Part shown: positions 16,833 to 26,192 of the stretch, one piece after another | Layout of the letters: the number at the start of each line of letters is the position of its first letter | Numbering within the stretch: position 1 is the stretch's first letter | NCBI GenBank assembly: GCA_937943625.1 | Contig: CALEAD010000020.1 | Location: 1-64,000, forward strand | Direction: 5' to 3' | DNA: 64,000 bases | Origin: an uncultured Anaerolineae bacterium | GTDB lineage: Bacteria; Chloroflexota; Anaerolineae; Promineifilales; Promineifilaceae | Translations under genes and position numbers: made by a program | Notes under the pieces: generated by a model | What the model saw: the letters and a program-made list of their open reading frames with translations, nothing else | What the model was told of the DNA's origin: nothing | The model's database searches: none

Positions 16833-19184
16833 CTATAAACCATGTTGCGCCTCGCTCTCTCTTTCCCACGCGGCTATCATCCGCCGATAGACGGCGGCGA
16901 AGTTGCGCGCCATTTGTACGTGGCTGAAGCGGTGGATGATCTGTTCGCGTCCGGCCAGTCCCATTTCATATAATTTTACGGGCGACTGCAGCAAAGTGAG
17001 AATAGACTCGGCCAGCGACGCGGGTGTCCCCGGCTCGGCCAGCAAGCCAGTTACCCCTTCATCAATGACTTCAGGAATGCCGCCCGCCCGGCAGCCAATG
17101 ACGGGTTTGGCATAGTTCATGGCCTCCAGATAGATAAGCCCAAAGGATTCGTATAGTGAGGGTGCTACAAAGAGGTCGCAGGATTGGTAATAGGCTTGTA
17201 GCTCTTCTTCGCTAACAGCGCCGGTAAATTGCACGTAAGGTGTTAGCTGCGGATACTTTTGCTGAAAGTATTGGGGATATCTGACCCCTTTTTGCCGCAA
17301 AAAGCCGTCTTGTTCGCTGTTGTCGGCTCCCACGATAATGAAGCGGGCGTGGGGTACTTTTTGGAGAACGCGAGGAATGGCGGCAAAAAGGTCGAGGATA
17401 CCTTTGCGCTTTTCCAGGCGACCGACGTAGAGAACGGTGAAGGTTTGTGGTGGGTTGTGCCTGGCAAAGGGCCGTATTGCCTCTTCTGGTACAGGCACAA
17501 TGCCGTAAGGGATGAGGGTGAAACGGCCGTCGGGCAGCTCAACTTGATAGGCCTGGCGCACATTTTCGAGGGTGGCGCGGGTATTGGGAGCGATGTGGTG
17601 GGCGCGCTCGATCAGGGTTCGCTCCATTTCGCCCAATAGACGCGCATCTGTGTCTTGTTCTACCTGGAGATCGGCAATTTGTTTGGCTGCGGTGACCAGA
17701 CGGACAAGCGTGGGGATCGTATTGGAAACGGCCGTTACCAGCCCGTCCATTTGCCACAGCGGCGTATCCGCTACCTGAATGCCATCATTGAGGATCAGCT
17801 GTTTCACCCGTTCATAAACAGCATGGCTATAATTGAGCACGCTGTGGAGGCGCGGATAAGGGCGATACGCGATATAGCGTTCCTGCCGTACCGGAACCTG
17901 ATGCACAAACGCGCCATCATAAAAAGAAACGCCTTCCTGTTTACTACGGGTAATCACATGGACAGTATGCCCAAGCTCAAACAACCCTTTGGCCATCAAG
18001 TTTGTCAGCCGTCCGACCCCTTCATATTGGTGTGGGGGATAGGCCATGCTCATCAGGCAAATGCGTAGCGGCGGCTCTGGCAAGGTGACCAGGGGGGAAC
18101 GGCCGTTTAGGGGGTCAACCGCCGGCCTCATAGCCGAATCTGCCTGCTGGAATGGCTGGATAGGTTCGTTAGAATTATTCATCAGTTGTTCCGGTGTTAC
18201 AATCAGGGGGTGCCCATTGTCATAGGTGACTAAAGGTTGCTTTTGTTGGGATTTATAGCGCAAACCCTGGATCAAACCGCTCCACACCCCGCCTATCTCT
18301 TGCAGGCTCATCTTGCTGTACTGCCAGATGCCAATTTTTTTATTGCGTCGTAAATGGCCGTACCAAAGCAGATGCCCATGCCACAAATGCAGGCAACGCA
18401 GGGCGACATCTCGCCAGGAATTCCCCCCCAAGGGGCCATTTTTGATGCTAAAGTAGACAGCCGCTTTGGTCTGAATCCACCAATTGCCGACTGCGGTGTT
18501 TACCTGGCGATTGCGACTAGAAGCCGGAGCATGGTAAACGACCGCCTCTCTGACCGGATGAAGCAGTTTTCCCGCATTAGCCAGGCGTAAGGCGATGTCC
18601 GAATCATCATAGACCCATTGGTAAAACTCGTCAAAGCCCCCTACTTCGAGCAAATCGCGGCGACGGTAAGCCATATTTGTGCCCATCATGCGTGCCACCC
18701 ATTGATAGCTCAGCCCATTTGGGACGATCCCATCAAGCCAACTGGCACGTGCGTCTAACTGTTCCGCCAGGCCCGAAGCAATGCCCAAATGATGTTGAAT
18801 GAGCGGAGTTTCCGCATTGATGCGATACACCTTACCGCCGGTGCCAGCCAGATGTGGATTAGCAAAAAGCTGGTTAAGCTGTGCCAGCCAGTGGTAGCAG
18901 GGAATGGCATCATCATCTATGTAGGCCACAATCTCACCCCGTGCGGCGCGAAGGCCAATGTTGCGCGATTGGCTGAGGTTGGCGCTGGGGCAGTGTAGCA
19001 CACGCACGCGAGGCCCAAATTCAGCCAGCATCTCCAGAGTGTCGTCATGGGTCGGCCCCACAACAACGATAACTTCAAAGTGGGGGTAAGATTGCTGCTC
19101 CAGGGCATTGAGGAGGGTGCGTAGGGATGCTGCCCGATCTATGGTATTAATGATCAGAGAGAAGGTGTGTTCAACGATACTCAT
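16833..19184 (-). CDS. Bifunctional glycosyltransferase: GT2 domain fused to GT4 domain
   Basis: This 783-residue protein joins two transferases. Residues 1 to about 300 are GT2: FSLIINTIDRAASLRTLLNAL, the nucleotide-binding start, then IVAYIDDDAIP with the metal-binding Asp run, and DEFYQWVYDDSDIALRL as the ED-type catalytic region. A linker to about 370 follows. Residues about 375-783 are GT4: RICLMSMAYPPHQYEGVGRL, VLYVGRLEKRKGILDLFAAI and the E-x7-E motif in YESFGLIYLEAMNYAKPVIG. The start overlaps the preceding GT2 gene by 14 bp. Such a fusion suggests two successive sugar additions on one acceptor. No frameshift is seen at the junction; the frame is continuous. Confidence 0.88.
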   Translation of the reverse strand: MSIVEHTFSLIINTIDRAASLRTLLNALEQQSYPHFEVIVVVGPTHDDTLEMLAEFGPRVRVLHCPSANLSQSRNIGLRAARGEIVAYIDDDAIPCYHWLAQLNQLFANPHLAGTGGKVYRINAETPLIQHHLGIASGLAEQLDARASWLDGIVPNGLSYQWVARMMGTNMAYRRRDLLEVGGFDEFYQWVYDDSDIALRLANAGKLLHPVREAVVYHAPASSRNRQVNTAVGNWWIQTKAAVYFSIKNGPLGGNSWRDVALRCLHLWHGHLLWYGHLRRNKKIGIWQYSKMSLQEIGGVWSGLIQGLRYKSQQKQPLVTYDNGHPLIVTPEQLMNNSNEPIQPFQQADSAMRPAVDPLNGRSPLVTLPEPPLRICLMSMAYPPHQYEGVGRLTNLMAKGLFELGHTVHVITRSKQEGVSFYDGAFVHQVPVRQERYIAYRPYPRLHSVLNYSHAVYERVKQLILNDGIQVADTPLWQMDGLVTAVSNTIPTLVRLVTAAKQIADLQVEQDTDARLLGEMERTLIERAHHIAPNTRATLENVRQAYQVELPDGRFTLIPYGIVPVPEEAIRPFARHNPPQTFTVLYVGRLEKRKGILDLFAAIPRVLQKVPHARFIIVGADNSEQDGFLRQKGVRYPQYFQQKYPQLTPYVQFTGAVSEEELQAYYQSCDLFVAPSLYESFGLIYLEAMNYAKPVIGCRAGGIPEVIDEGVTGLLAEPGTPASLAESILTLLQSPVKLYEMGLAGREQIIHRFSHVQMARNFAAVYRRMIAAWERESEAQHGL

Positions 19185-20541
19185 AGTCAGTCAATGTTTC
19201 CAGCAGGCCCAGGCGCTGTTCTAGCAGGCCCAGGCGCTGTTCCAGCAGGCCCAGGCGGTGTTGGAACTGTGCTTCGAGCAGGTTTTGCCTGGTAGTCAGT
19301 TGGTCCAGGCGCGCGACGTGCAGGGTGTTGAGCTGGCTCAACAACAGGTAGTCTCGTAAGGTGAGGAAACTGAGGGGGCGTAGCACCAGCAAACGCCACA
19401 CCCGTCGCACCCATGACTCTGGCTTTGTTTCCTGAGGATGCCTGAAATAAATCTGGTGCAGCAAGGCATACTCTTGTGCTTGAAGCCGCTGCAGATGGTT
19501 TTGCGCAGTTCGCAAGGTAGTGTGGGATTCGGCTGTGGAAACGGCGGTTTCCCCCGTTGTTTCTTGAACGGCCGCTGTTTGCACTGTTTCTTGGGTGTAA
19601 GCCCAGGCGCGGCGCAGCAAGTGTGTAAACCCTACTTGCAGCATGCGCTTAACTGTTGTCGGAGGGATTGGGGCTTGCGTGTGTTGGCGACCGGCTGCAA
19701 CATCAGGCAACTCGCGCAGCGTGTCGCGCAGCGCCAGCAGGCGACCGATTGTCTGGTGTGGGTGGACGTCTGGCTGGCAAAGCGCCTGTTCTTCGGCAAC
19801 GATAAAGTTATTAAATTCCTCAACAGTAAAGTGTTTGGCAATGAAGCGATAGCGGGAGCGGTGTTGATTGGCGTTGTGTTTGATAGGGTCTTTTTGCCAT
19901 TCGATGCTGCTGTGCAGGTGGGTAGCCTGGACGTTGGGGGCGCAGGCGATCTCGTATCCTTGAGCGCGGGCGCGGTAGCAGTAGTCACTTTCTTCAAAGT
20001 AGCCGGGGTAGAAGTTTTCGTCTAGTGGGCCAATGGCTTGCCAGACGGCGCGGCGAATGGCAAAGAGGGCGCCGGTGACGTAGTCCACAGGGTACGGAGC
20101 GGTGGGGTTGGCAACGGCCGTTTCGTGCACGCCATATCCTTCTGGGCGGCTGATGTACGCCCCGGCGTGGTCTATTGTGCCATCCTGGTTATATAAAATT
20201 CCGCCGAGAATACCAAGTTTCGGGTTGTGTCTAAAGGGATTGGTAATTGCCGTGAGCCACCCCTCATGCACCAGGCAATCCTGATTCAGCAGCACAAACA
20301 AATCCCCGCGCGCTGCGGCCATTCCCACGTTCACACCGCCGGCAAAGCCCAGATTGACCGGCTGGCGCAGCAGGCGTGCCTGGGGGAATTGGATCACAAC
20401 CTGTGTCGAATCGTCTACCGAGGCATTGTCTACACAAATAACTTCTAGCAATGGGGGGTGGGCATAAGTAAACAGCGCTTCCAGGCAACGCCCAATTACG
20501 GTGGCGCCGTTCCAAACAGGAATAATGACGGAGGTTTTCAT
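19171..20541 (-). CDS. Glycosyltransferase family 2 with C-terminal coiled coil
   Basis: The 456-residue protein starts MKTSVIIPVWNGATVIGRCLEALF, with ICVDNASVDDSTQVV and LFVLLNQDCLVHEGWL (the metal-binding NQD variant of DXD). YPGYFEESDYCYRARAQGYEI provides the catalytic acidic residues of rhamnosyltransferase-like GT2 enzymes. The core ends near residue 250. The remaining 200 residues are helical and finish with heptad-like units LGLLEQR repeated in tandem, encoded by nearly identical 21-bp DNA repeats near 19198-19260. The tail probably multimerises or docks to partner enzymes. An AGGA lies 5 nt before the ATG. Confidence 0.88.
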   Translation of the reverse strand: MKTSVIIPVWNGATVIGRCLEALFTYAHPPLLEVICVDNASVDDSTQVVIQFPQARLLRQPVNLGFAGGVNVGMAAARGDLFVLLNQDCLVHEGWLTAITNPFRHNPKLGILGGILYNQDGTIDHAGAYISRPEGYGVHETAVANPTAPYPVDYVTGALFAIRRAVWQAIGPLDENFYPGYFEESDYCYRARAQGYEIACAPNVQATHLHSSIEWQKDPIKHNANQHRSRYRFIAKHFTVEEFNNFIVAEEQALCQPDVHPHQTIGRLLALRDTLRELPDVAAGRQHTQAPIPPTTVKRMLQVGFTHLLRRAWAYTQETVQTAAVQETTGETAVSTAESHTTLRTAQNHLQRLQAQEYALLHQIYFRHPQETKPESWVRRVWRLLVLRPLSFLTLRDYLLLSQLNTLHVARLDQLTTRQNLLEAQFQHRLGLLEQRLGLLEQRLGLLETLTDYEYR

Positions 20542-20634
20542 ATTCCTAATCTTACCCGTGATGGCAGATGGTGCCCAGCAATTGATGCATTCCTGGATAG
20601 CTTAATGCCACACCTGTAGCAAACGCAGGCCGCC

Positions 20635-21174
20635 TCAGGCTACAGATTCTTCCCCGGGTACATGCTCAATGGTGATTTCACGCGTGAGCGGGCCAAAATC
20701 CAGCAGTTGGCTGGCATGTTTACGCACAAAGCCGTCTATCGCCCATGCTACCGGTGTATTGAAACAGTCGTGGAAAATCAGGTAGGCGCCATTACCCACT
20801 AACGGCAGCAGCGCTTTTGCATCTCGCAAACAGCCGTGGTAACTGTGGTCGCCGTCAACCAGGGCAAAATCGAAAGGGGCGCCAGCCATAGTGCGTGCCC
20901 GGGATAAAGCTGCAAGTGAGAAGCCCTGGATCAAGGTTGTTCGCGCGGCCAACTGCTGCCAATGTTCAGGGCCAATTTGGGGCGCCGGATCTATGCAAAA
21001 GATACGGCCGTTGCTACGCCGGTTTTCCAGCGCTGCGGCAACAATTAAGGCGGAGCCCCCATACAATGTGCCGATTTCCAGATAATTATTGGGTTGCAAA
21101 GAAAAGATCAGCGCATATAACAGCAGACACTCGGCTTGTAACATCGAAACGGGCGCGGCCGTGACCACTTGCAA
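20635..21174 (-). CDS. Class I SAM-dependent methyltransferase (Methyltransf_24-like)
   Basis: NYLEIGTLYGGSALIVAAAL is the SAM-binding motif I, FCIDPAPQIG the acidic motif II, and FDFALVDGDHSYHGCLRDAKALLPLVGNGAYLIFHD the DGDHSY block typical of Methyltransf_24 enzymes from glycan and cephalosporin-hydroxylase-like families. It likely methylates a sugar of the surface polymer. The protein has 179 residues from a TTG at 21174; there is no upstream ATG before an in-frame stop, and an internal ATG at 21144 is an alternative. The N-terminus is short for the family, so a lost 5' segment is possible. Confidence 0.75.
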   Translation of the reverse strand: MQVVTAAPVSMLQAECLLLYALIFSLQPNNYLEIGTLYGGSALIVAAALENRRSNGRIFCIDPAPQIGPEHWQQLAARTTLIQGFSLAALSRARTMAGAPFDFALVDGDHSYHGCLRDAKALLPLVGNGAYLIFHDCFNTPVAWAIDGFVRKHASQLLDFGPLTREITIEHVPGEESVA

Positions 21175-21235
21175 GAATGATAAATCAACTGCATGATCGA
21201 AAGGGCGTGACGCTATGCAGCATGGATATTTTGCC

Positions 21236-21275
21236 CGGACACATAGCCACCCCTATGCGGGACACCTTTTTCTGC
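21236..21275. repeat. Family-2 repeat, degenerate
   Basis: Read on the minus strand, GGTGTCCCGCATAGGGGTGG resembles the GGTGTGCCCCGCTCATGGGG core of other family-2 copies. It lies in the gap between the beta-helix gene and the methyltransferase gene. Confidence 0.35.
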
Positions 21276-21340
21276 CAGGCCTTAAGCATTTCTAGCCACT
21301 TTTTCATAAATCGCTCTGCCCATTCATTTTGTAGAGCCCC

Positions 21341-23467
21341 TTATTTGCGGATAACGGGGAGGAAAACGAATATATCTGTAGGCACAACGGTTGTCTGTTC
21401 CGCATCTAACAGGTTGTTACCGGTGTCGTATGCTTCAACCTTGACACTGTATTGCTTGAAATTGGTCAGGCCTGTTAGCTGATAACTCGTTACTGTGCCA
21501 ACGTTCTTTGGTGTGCCGCAACTCATGCCGTTGGGGGCGCTGCCGCCGGTTGGACAATACACCGTAAGCGTATAATAGGCCAAAACAGCGTTCATATTGA
21601 GAGTCTGCCAGCTAACTAACACCTTATTGCTGCCGTTGGGGATGGCAAATAGGGCAAAAATTTCTGGAATCAGAGGCACATACTCATCAGCGCCAATATC
21701 CCGGTGTACGTCACGTTCCTCAGCATCTACATCTAAAACGGCCGTGCTGTTTGTAGCCGCATCAACTGCCGCTGAATCGCTGCGAATGTGAAAGTCGAGG
21801 TTGTCCGGGTCAACAAAGCGAGCCGACCCAGCGATCATGGTCTCCAGCCCGTTTACCGAACCAGCCACATCTGTCGTATTTCCATCAAACAAACCCCTCA
21901 GCAAAGTCAGCGAGTTGCCAGGCTGTGTATGGAGGGCCGCCGCGCCTGCATACTGAGTGTGATTAGCAACAATCGAGTACCTGATTTGCACGGTTGCTGG
22001 CGTAGCCGCGCCATAACTAAAAATCAGCGCGCCAATTCCCTGCATGGGCGAATTCCCCAGGACATTATTGGCAACAGTTGTGTGCTCAACGGTAGCTACT
22101 GCGCCATTGAAATACAAACCACCGCCACCGCCGCTGGCGGATTTGTCAGGTCCATCACCCATAACTGCCACATTCTTCGCCACAATGGTGTTATTAATGG
22201 TCGTGAGAGTCACGCCACTCAACCTTTGTATGGCCACGCCACCGCCTCCAGCGGAGCCAGCTAGAAAGGTGCTGTTTCCGCCGCGTGCTGCATTCCCCAG
22301 CACCTGGCAACGTTCGACAACCATATTCGACGCATCCGCAGCAATGCCGCCACCCATGCTGAATGGGGCGCTACTATTATTCCTGCCTGCCCCCCCCTGG
22401 GCTAGATTGCTTTGGATGAGCGAATCGTATAAGGCGATATTAGCCTGTTCGCCAAAAATCCCGCCCCCAAAAGCGCCACCAGAACTACCATTTGGTGCAT
22501 TGCCGCCAATGGCCCGGTTGTTTGTCACAATGAGGTGGTGAAATTCGCTGTTACTCCCCACCTGTAAAGCCAATCCACCCCCTTGCGCATCCGCTTTTTC
22601 GCCGGCGCTGATGCCACTGCCACTAGAACTGCCGCCGATTGCCAGGTTATTGGTGAATGTCAGGTAATTACCCCGGATGGTGGACCCATAGGTGTACATT
22701 CCTCCACCAATACCCATTCCGCCGCGCTCGGGGCCTACACCACCGCGTGCCTCATTGTTATGAAAAACCACATGCTCCAGCACAGACAGATTGGTTGAGC
22801 TGTGTATGGCTAACCCACCACCGACGCCAGACCCGCCGTAAGCTGTGGTGGTGTTTTCGCCAACGGCTTTGTTGCTGTCGAACGTCACATGGCGCAAAGT
22901 CAGCATTGCGCGATCGACAAACATGCCACCACCAAACGCAAAAATTGCGTCCAGCCCACCCCGTGCAGGAATTGCCCTGGCTAAACCGTTGCGAATGGTA
23001 AATCCCTCCATCACCAAAGCGGTCGGCGCCACACTTGTTTGCAATACAAAGATCCCGCGATGACTGTTTTGGCCATCTATGATGGTCTGATTCAGCGAAG
23101 GGTTGGGGGTATGCCAATTGCTGACTGAATAGCCGCCAAGGATTGTGAGCTGTTTGCGATCGATGCACAGGACGCCTGTGGTTCCATACCAGCTCTGGCA
23201 GCGATTGCTGGCGCTGGTGTAGGTATAAGTACCCGCAGCAACTTTGATAGTGTCGCCTGAACTGGCTTGTTCTATCGCAAACTGGATGTTGCGACAGGGG
23301 TTGCTGCTGGAGCCGCAACTGGCGTTATCCGTTCCTGTAACAGCAACGTGCCAGGTAACCGCGTCTGCTTCAGCCTCCAAGGAAGCTGGTGTTGAGAGGA
23401 AGAGGGAATACGTGCACAGTAGGAGAGTTGCCGCAATAAACAAAATACTCCTTTTACGCAAAATCAT
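21341..23467 (-). CDS. Secreted right-handed beta-helix protein with Fn3-like C-terminus
   Basis: The 708-residue protein has a signal sequence (ILFIAATLLLCTYSLFLSTPASL). WHVAVTGTDNASCGSSSNPCRNIQFAIEQASSGDTIKVAAGTY is the start of a pectate-lyase-like beta-helix of the choice-of-anchor Q type. Gly- and Asn-rich coils such as GGGMFVD and NNEARGG repeat to about residue 560, and DAATNSTAVLDVDAEERDVHRDIGADEY closes the helix. A fibronectin-III-like domain follows (KVLVSWQTLNMNAVLAYYTL and later TNFKQYSVKVEAYD). The protein ends in FVFLPVIRK, matching the tail of the hydrolase at 8177-9829. It probably acts at the cell surface as a glycan-binding or modifying protein. No catalytic residues can be assigned. 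Confidence 0.8.
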   Translation of the reverse strand: MILRKRSILFIAATLLLCTYSLFLSTPASLEAEADAVTWHVAVTGTDNASCGSSSNPCRNIQFAIEQASSGDTIKVAAGTYTYTSASNRCQSWYGTTGVLCIDRKQLTILGGYSVSNWHTPNPSLNQTIIDGQNSHRGIFVLQTSVAPTALVMEGFTIRNGLARAIPARGGLDAIFAFGGGMFVDRAMLTLRHVTFDSNKAVGENTTTAYGGSGVGGGLAIHSSTNLSVLEHVVFHNNEARGGVGPERGGMGIGGGMYTYGSTIRGNYLTFTNNLAIGGSSSGSGISAGEKADAQGGGLALQVGSNSEFHHLIVTNNRAIGGNAPNGSSGGAFGGGIFGEQANIALYDSLIQSNLAQGGAGRNNSSAPFSMGGGIAADASNMVVERCQVLGNAARGGNSTFLAGSAGGGGVAIQRLSGVTLTTINNTIVAKNVAVMGDGPDKSASGGGGGLYFNGAVATVEHTTVANNVLGNSPMQGIGALIFSYGAATPATVQIRYSIVANHTQYAGAAALHTQPGNSLTLLRGLFDGNTTDVAGSVNGLETMIAGSARFVDPDNLDFHIRSDSAAVDAATNSTAVLDVDAEERDVHRDIGADEYVPLIPEIFALFAIPNGSNKVLVSWQTLNMNAVLAYYTLTVYCPTGGSAPNGMSCGTPKNVGTVTSYQLTGLTNFKQYSVKVEAYDTGNNLLDAEQTTVVPTDIFVFLPVIRK

Positions 23468-23560
23468 CTGTTACTTCTGCTCCACAAGACCAAAGAAAAT
23501 TTTAAGCTTATGTATTCATTATAGGCAGCAGCTCTTTGCTTGCAACAGGACTTATGTATT

Positions 23561-26119
23561 TTATGGATTGATTTGTACCCAGTCTAACAGGAAGCCTAAA
23601 TCGCGGTCATCACCGCTGAGTTGTAGCGTTTTGGGGTTAAAGGAGGTGCTTTGAAATTGCAGGTGGGAAAGTCCATTTTGCGGGCGTGGCACACCAGTAA
23701 AAGTAAACGTTTGCCAGTTGGCTTGCGGCGTGAATTGACCGATGACCTGATTGTCGAATATCACCGTTACCGGGTTAGCGGGCACGCCTTCTGGACGATA
23801 AATCATGGCGTTCAGGCTGATTTGTACGGTTGGGATGTCTGGCATGGGGATAGCGAGTATGGCGTTGGCGCTGGTCCAACGCATTGTCACGGGACCGGGA
23901 AGAGGCTCTTTGTAGTAGAAACCTGTTTGAATGTACGGAGTGTCCAGGGTGCCAATGTCAACGGTAATGGGTAGGGTGGGGGCAGTCGTCTCTGGGGTGA
24001 CGCGATATACTTCTACGCCAAAGTAAATGGGTTGGCGGATGGAGGGGAATTCGCTGAAGCTGTTCATGAGCATCTGTGTGGAAATGGGGATCATGGCCAC
24101 CGGCTGAAGGGTTAACGTCTGGCGAATAATGGGATCAATGGAGTTGATGGCTAACAGGTACAACGGCCGTTTCTCTGTTTCGGTGTAGGCGAGCAGCTCA
24201 TCTAGAAACGGCCGTATCCCTTCTCCCTGCCCGCGAATGGTGGCAATGTCATGTCCGTACAAAAATCGCAGGGGCACGCCCAACTGATCGGCACCATTTA
24301 ATTCTGCTGGCTCATTGAAAATAAGCAGCGATTGCGGTTCCAGAACATCATTTAAGGCACTTAGCTGGCTGGCCGCGCCTTCATAATCTCGCTGGGCCAG
24401 GACAAACCGACCCTGGTAAACCAGCCCTGCCGCCATTATGGCGGCAAGCACCCCGCCGGCAAGACGCATATATCGGGTTGGGTGTTGCCGTGCCAGCATG
24501 ACCAACGCCGCAGCGGCAAAAACTATCAGGGTAGGGATGACAACCGGCACGTAACGCCGCATGGCGTAAATGTGATATGCCGTATTGAAAATCCGATACA
24601 CGTATTGTGCCGTAGTCAACAAGCCAATGGCCAGGAACGGCCCATAGCGGAACCAGGAGTAGCGCCAGATGACCCATGCGGCGCCACAGGTGGATAACAA
24701 GATGCCCAATGGGGTCAGGTACCAACCCATGCGCAGCCAGTTTTGTCCATCTGTCAGGGGCACCAGTTCGCCGCTGGGCCAATTGGTATAAAAACGAACT
24801 GGATCAACAATAGGCCTGACAAAATAGGTGAACGCACTGAGCAAGATAATAAAAACGGCCGTTGCTGCCCGCAAGTAGGGCAAGCGCAACCACTGACACT
24901 GACCTGTGGTGGCGTGGTTTATCCAGCCGTTGCGCCAGGAAATCATCGTCAGCAACAAGAGCAACAAACCAGAAATGGTTGCTACCCTCACGGTGGCAGA
25001 AGCCATGAGAATCCGAAAGACACTGCCGTAACTGTTCCAGGTGTATGGCCAACTGATCAGCAACGCCGAAGCCGTAGCATGGACAATGAAAGCCGCAAGC
25101 GTGAGCGTGTACGCTGTGTAAGCAGCTGACCATCGTCCCTGCTGGCGGCGCAGCACCAGGGCTGCCAGGATGAGCATGAGCAACACCGGCAAGTCAATGC
25201 GCGTGAGCAGCGCCGCGCCTAGCGTGGCGCCTGCAAAAATTCCCCAAATCGGATTGACCTGCTCATCGTCCCAGAGCTGCTGGAAGGCGTACAGGCTGGA
25301 AAAGATTAGCAGCAAGGTCAGCGGCTCGGTTGTGGGGTAGCGGGCAAAATAGATGTGCGTGGGGGTTAGGCCAAGCAGCAGGGAGGCAAGCAGAGCGGTT
25401 GTGCGGCCAAATAAGGTGCGCGTAAACAGGTAAACGGCCGTCAGGCCCAACACCCCCCACAGTGGCGTTACCAACCAGCTGCCCGTAAGTCCACCTATGC
25501 TCTTGCCGATCGCCATCCAAACCGGATGGAACGGGAAAAATTGGGGAATGATTCGCGTAGGGTCCTGGTCGTCAATGTACCAACCTACAAATTGCAAGTA
25601 ACGAGTTTGCCAGTGGGGCGGCTGCTGGCGCAACGTCACATCAGCATAACGCCGCAGCGTGCCCATCCACTCATCATGCAAGACAAAATCGCCTGTCTGC
25701 ACCAGGGTGGCGCTGATGTTTGTGTAAGTGCCAGCATCTGTGCCCCCCAGGATATACTCGTGTGGCCGGGCGTATAAGAGGGCGAAGCCCCCCAGCAGGA
25801 GAAGCAACAACCGCTCATAGTGGGTGAGAGGCGAAAAGCGTGGCAGGGAAAACGGCCGTTGCCACCACCACACCCCTGCGATGACGACTGATCCAGCCAG
25901 GGCAACACCCGTTAACGAAAATTCTCCAAAGGAGGCCAGAAGCACCCCAGCCCAACCAAACAACACGACCAGCGACACCAGCGAAACAAAAACAGCCTCC
26001 AGCCAATTCAGTTTGCGAGCCTCCTGCCGTTTTTGCCAGACAAGCAGAAAGGTGCAAAATCCTGCAATAGTTGCCGAGCAGAACAAGATTACCGAAGTTG
26101 TATTGGCACTGAAACTCAT
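23561..26119 (-). CDS. Membrane glycosyltransferase, GT39/RgtABCD-like, with C-terminal soluble domain
   Basis: This 852-residue protein has about a dozen hydrophobic segments in the first 580 residues. The outer loop after an early segment reads EYILGGTDAGTYTNISATLVQTGDF, with the acidic residue expected for GT-C catalysis. LLLGLTPTHIYFARYPTTEPLTLLLIF is typical of dolichyl- or undecaprenyl-phosphate sugar transferases. The last 200 residues are soluble and beta-rich (VTVIFDNQVIGQFTPQANWQTFTFTGVP), probably outside the cell. It would use a polyprenyl-phosphate sugar donor to decorate glycan or protein. No good ribosome site is seen before the ATG. It lies between the beta-helix gene and the GHL10 gene, all on the minus strand. 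Confidence 0.8.
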   Translation of the reverse strand: MSFSANTTSVILFCSATIAGFCTFLLVWQKRQEARKLNWLEAVFVSLVSLVVLFGWAGVLLASFGEFSLTGVALAGSVVIAGVWWWQRPFSLPRFSPLTHYERLLLLLLGGFALLYARPHEYILGGTDAGTYTNISATLVQTGDFVLHDEWMGTLRRYADVTLRQQPPHWQTRYLQFVGWYIDDQDPTRIIPQFFPFHPVWMAIGKSIGGLTGSWLVTPLWGVLGLTAVYLFTRTLFGRTTALLASLLLGLTPTHIYFARYPTTEPLTLLLIFSSLYAFQQLWDDEQVNPIWGIFAGATLGAALLTRIDLPVLLMLILAALVLRRQQGRWSAAYTAYTLTLAAFIVHATASALLISWPYTWNSYGSVFRILMASATVRVATISGLLLLLLTMISWRNGWINHATTGQCQWLRLPYLRAATAVFIILLSAFTYFVRPIVDPVRFYTNWPSGELVPLTDGQNWLRMGWYLTPLGILLSTCGAAWVIWRYSWFRYGPFLAIGLLTTAQYVYRIFNTAYHIYAMRRYVPVVIPTLIVFAAAALVMLARQHPTRYMRLAGGVLAAIMAAGLVYQGRFVLAQRDYEGAASQLSALNDVLEPQSLLIFNEPAELNGADQLGVPLRFLYGHDIATIRGQGEGIRPFLDELLAYTETEKRPLYLLAINSIDPIIRQTLTLQPVAMIPISTQMLMNSFSEFPSIRQPIYFGVEVYRVTPETTAPTLPITVDIGTLDTPYIQTGFYYKEPLPGPVTMRWTSANAILAIPMPDIPTVQISLNAMIYRPEGVPANPVTVIFDNQVIGQFTPQANWQTFTFTGVPRPQNGLSHLQFQSTSFNPKTLQLSGDDRDLGFLLDWVQINP

Positions 26120-26192
26120 GGATTGTTTTTGCTGGGCAAAGAGGTTTGCTTGAGGCCGATTTGGGCATCATCTTTGCCGCCAGGCCGCTTTT

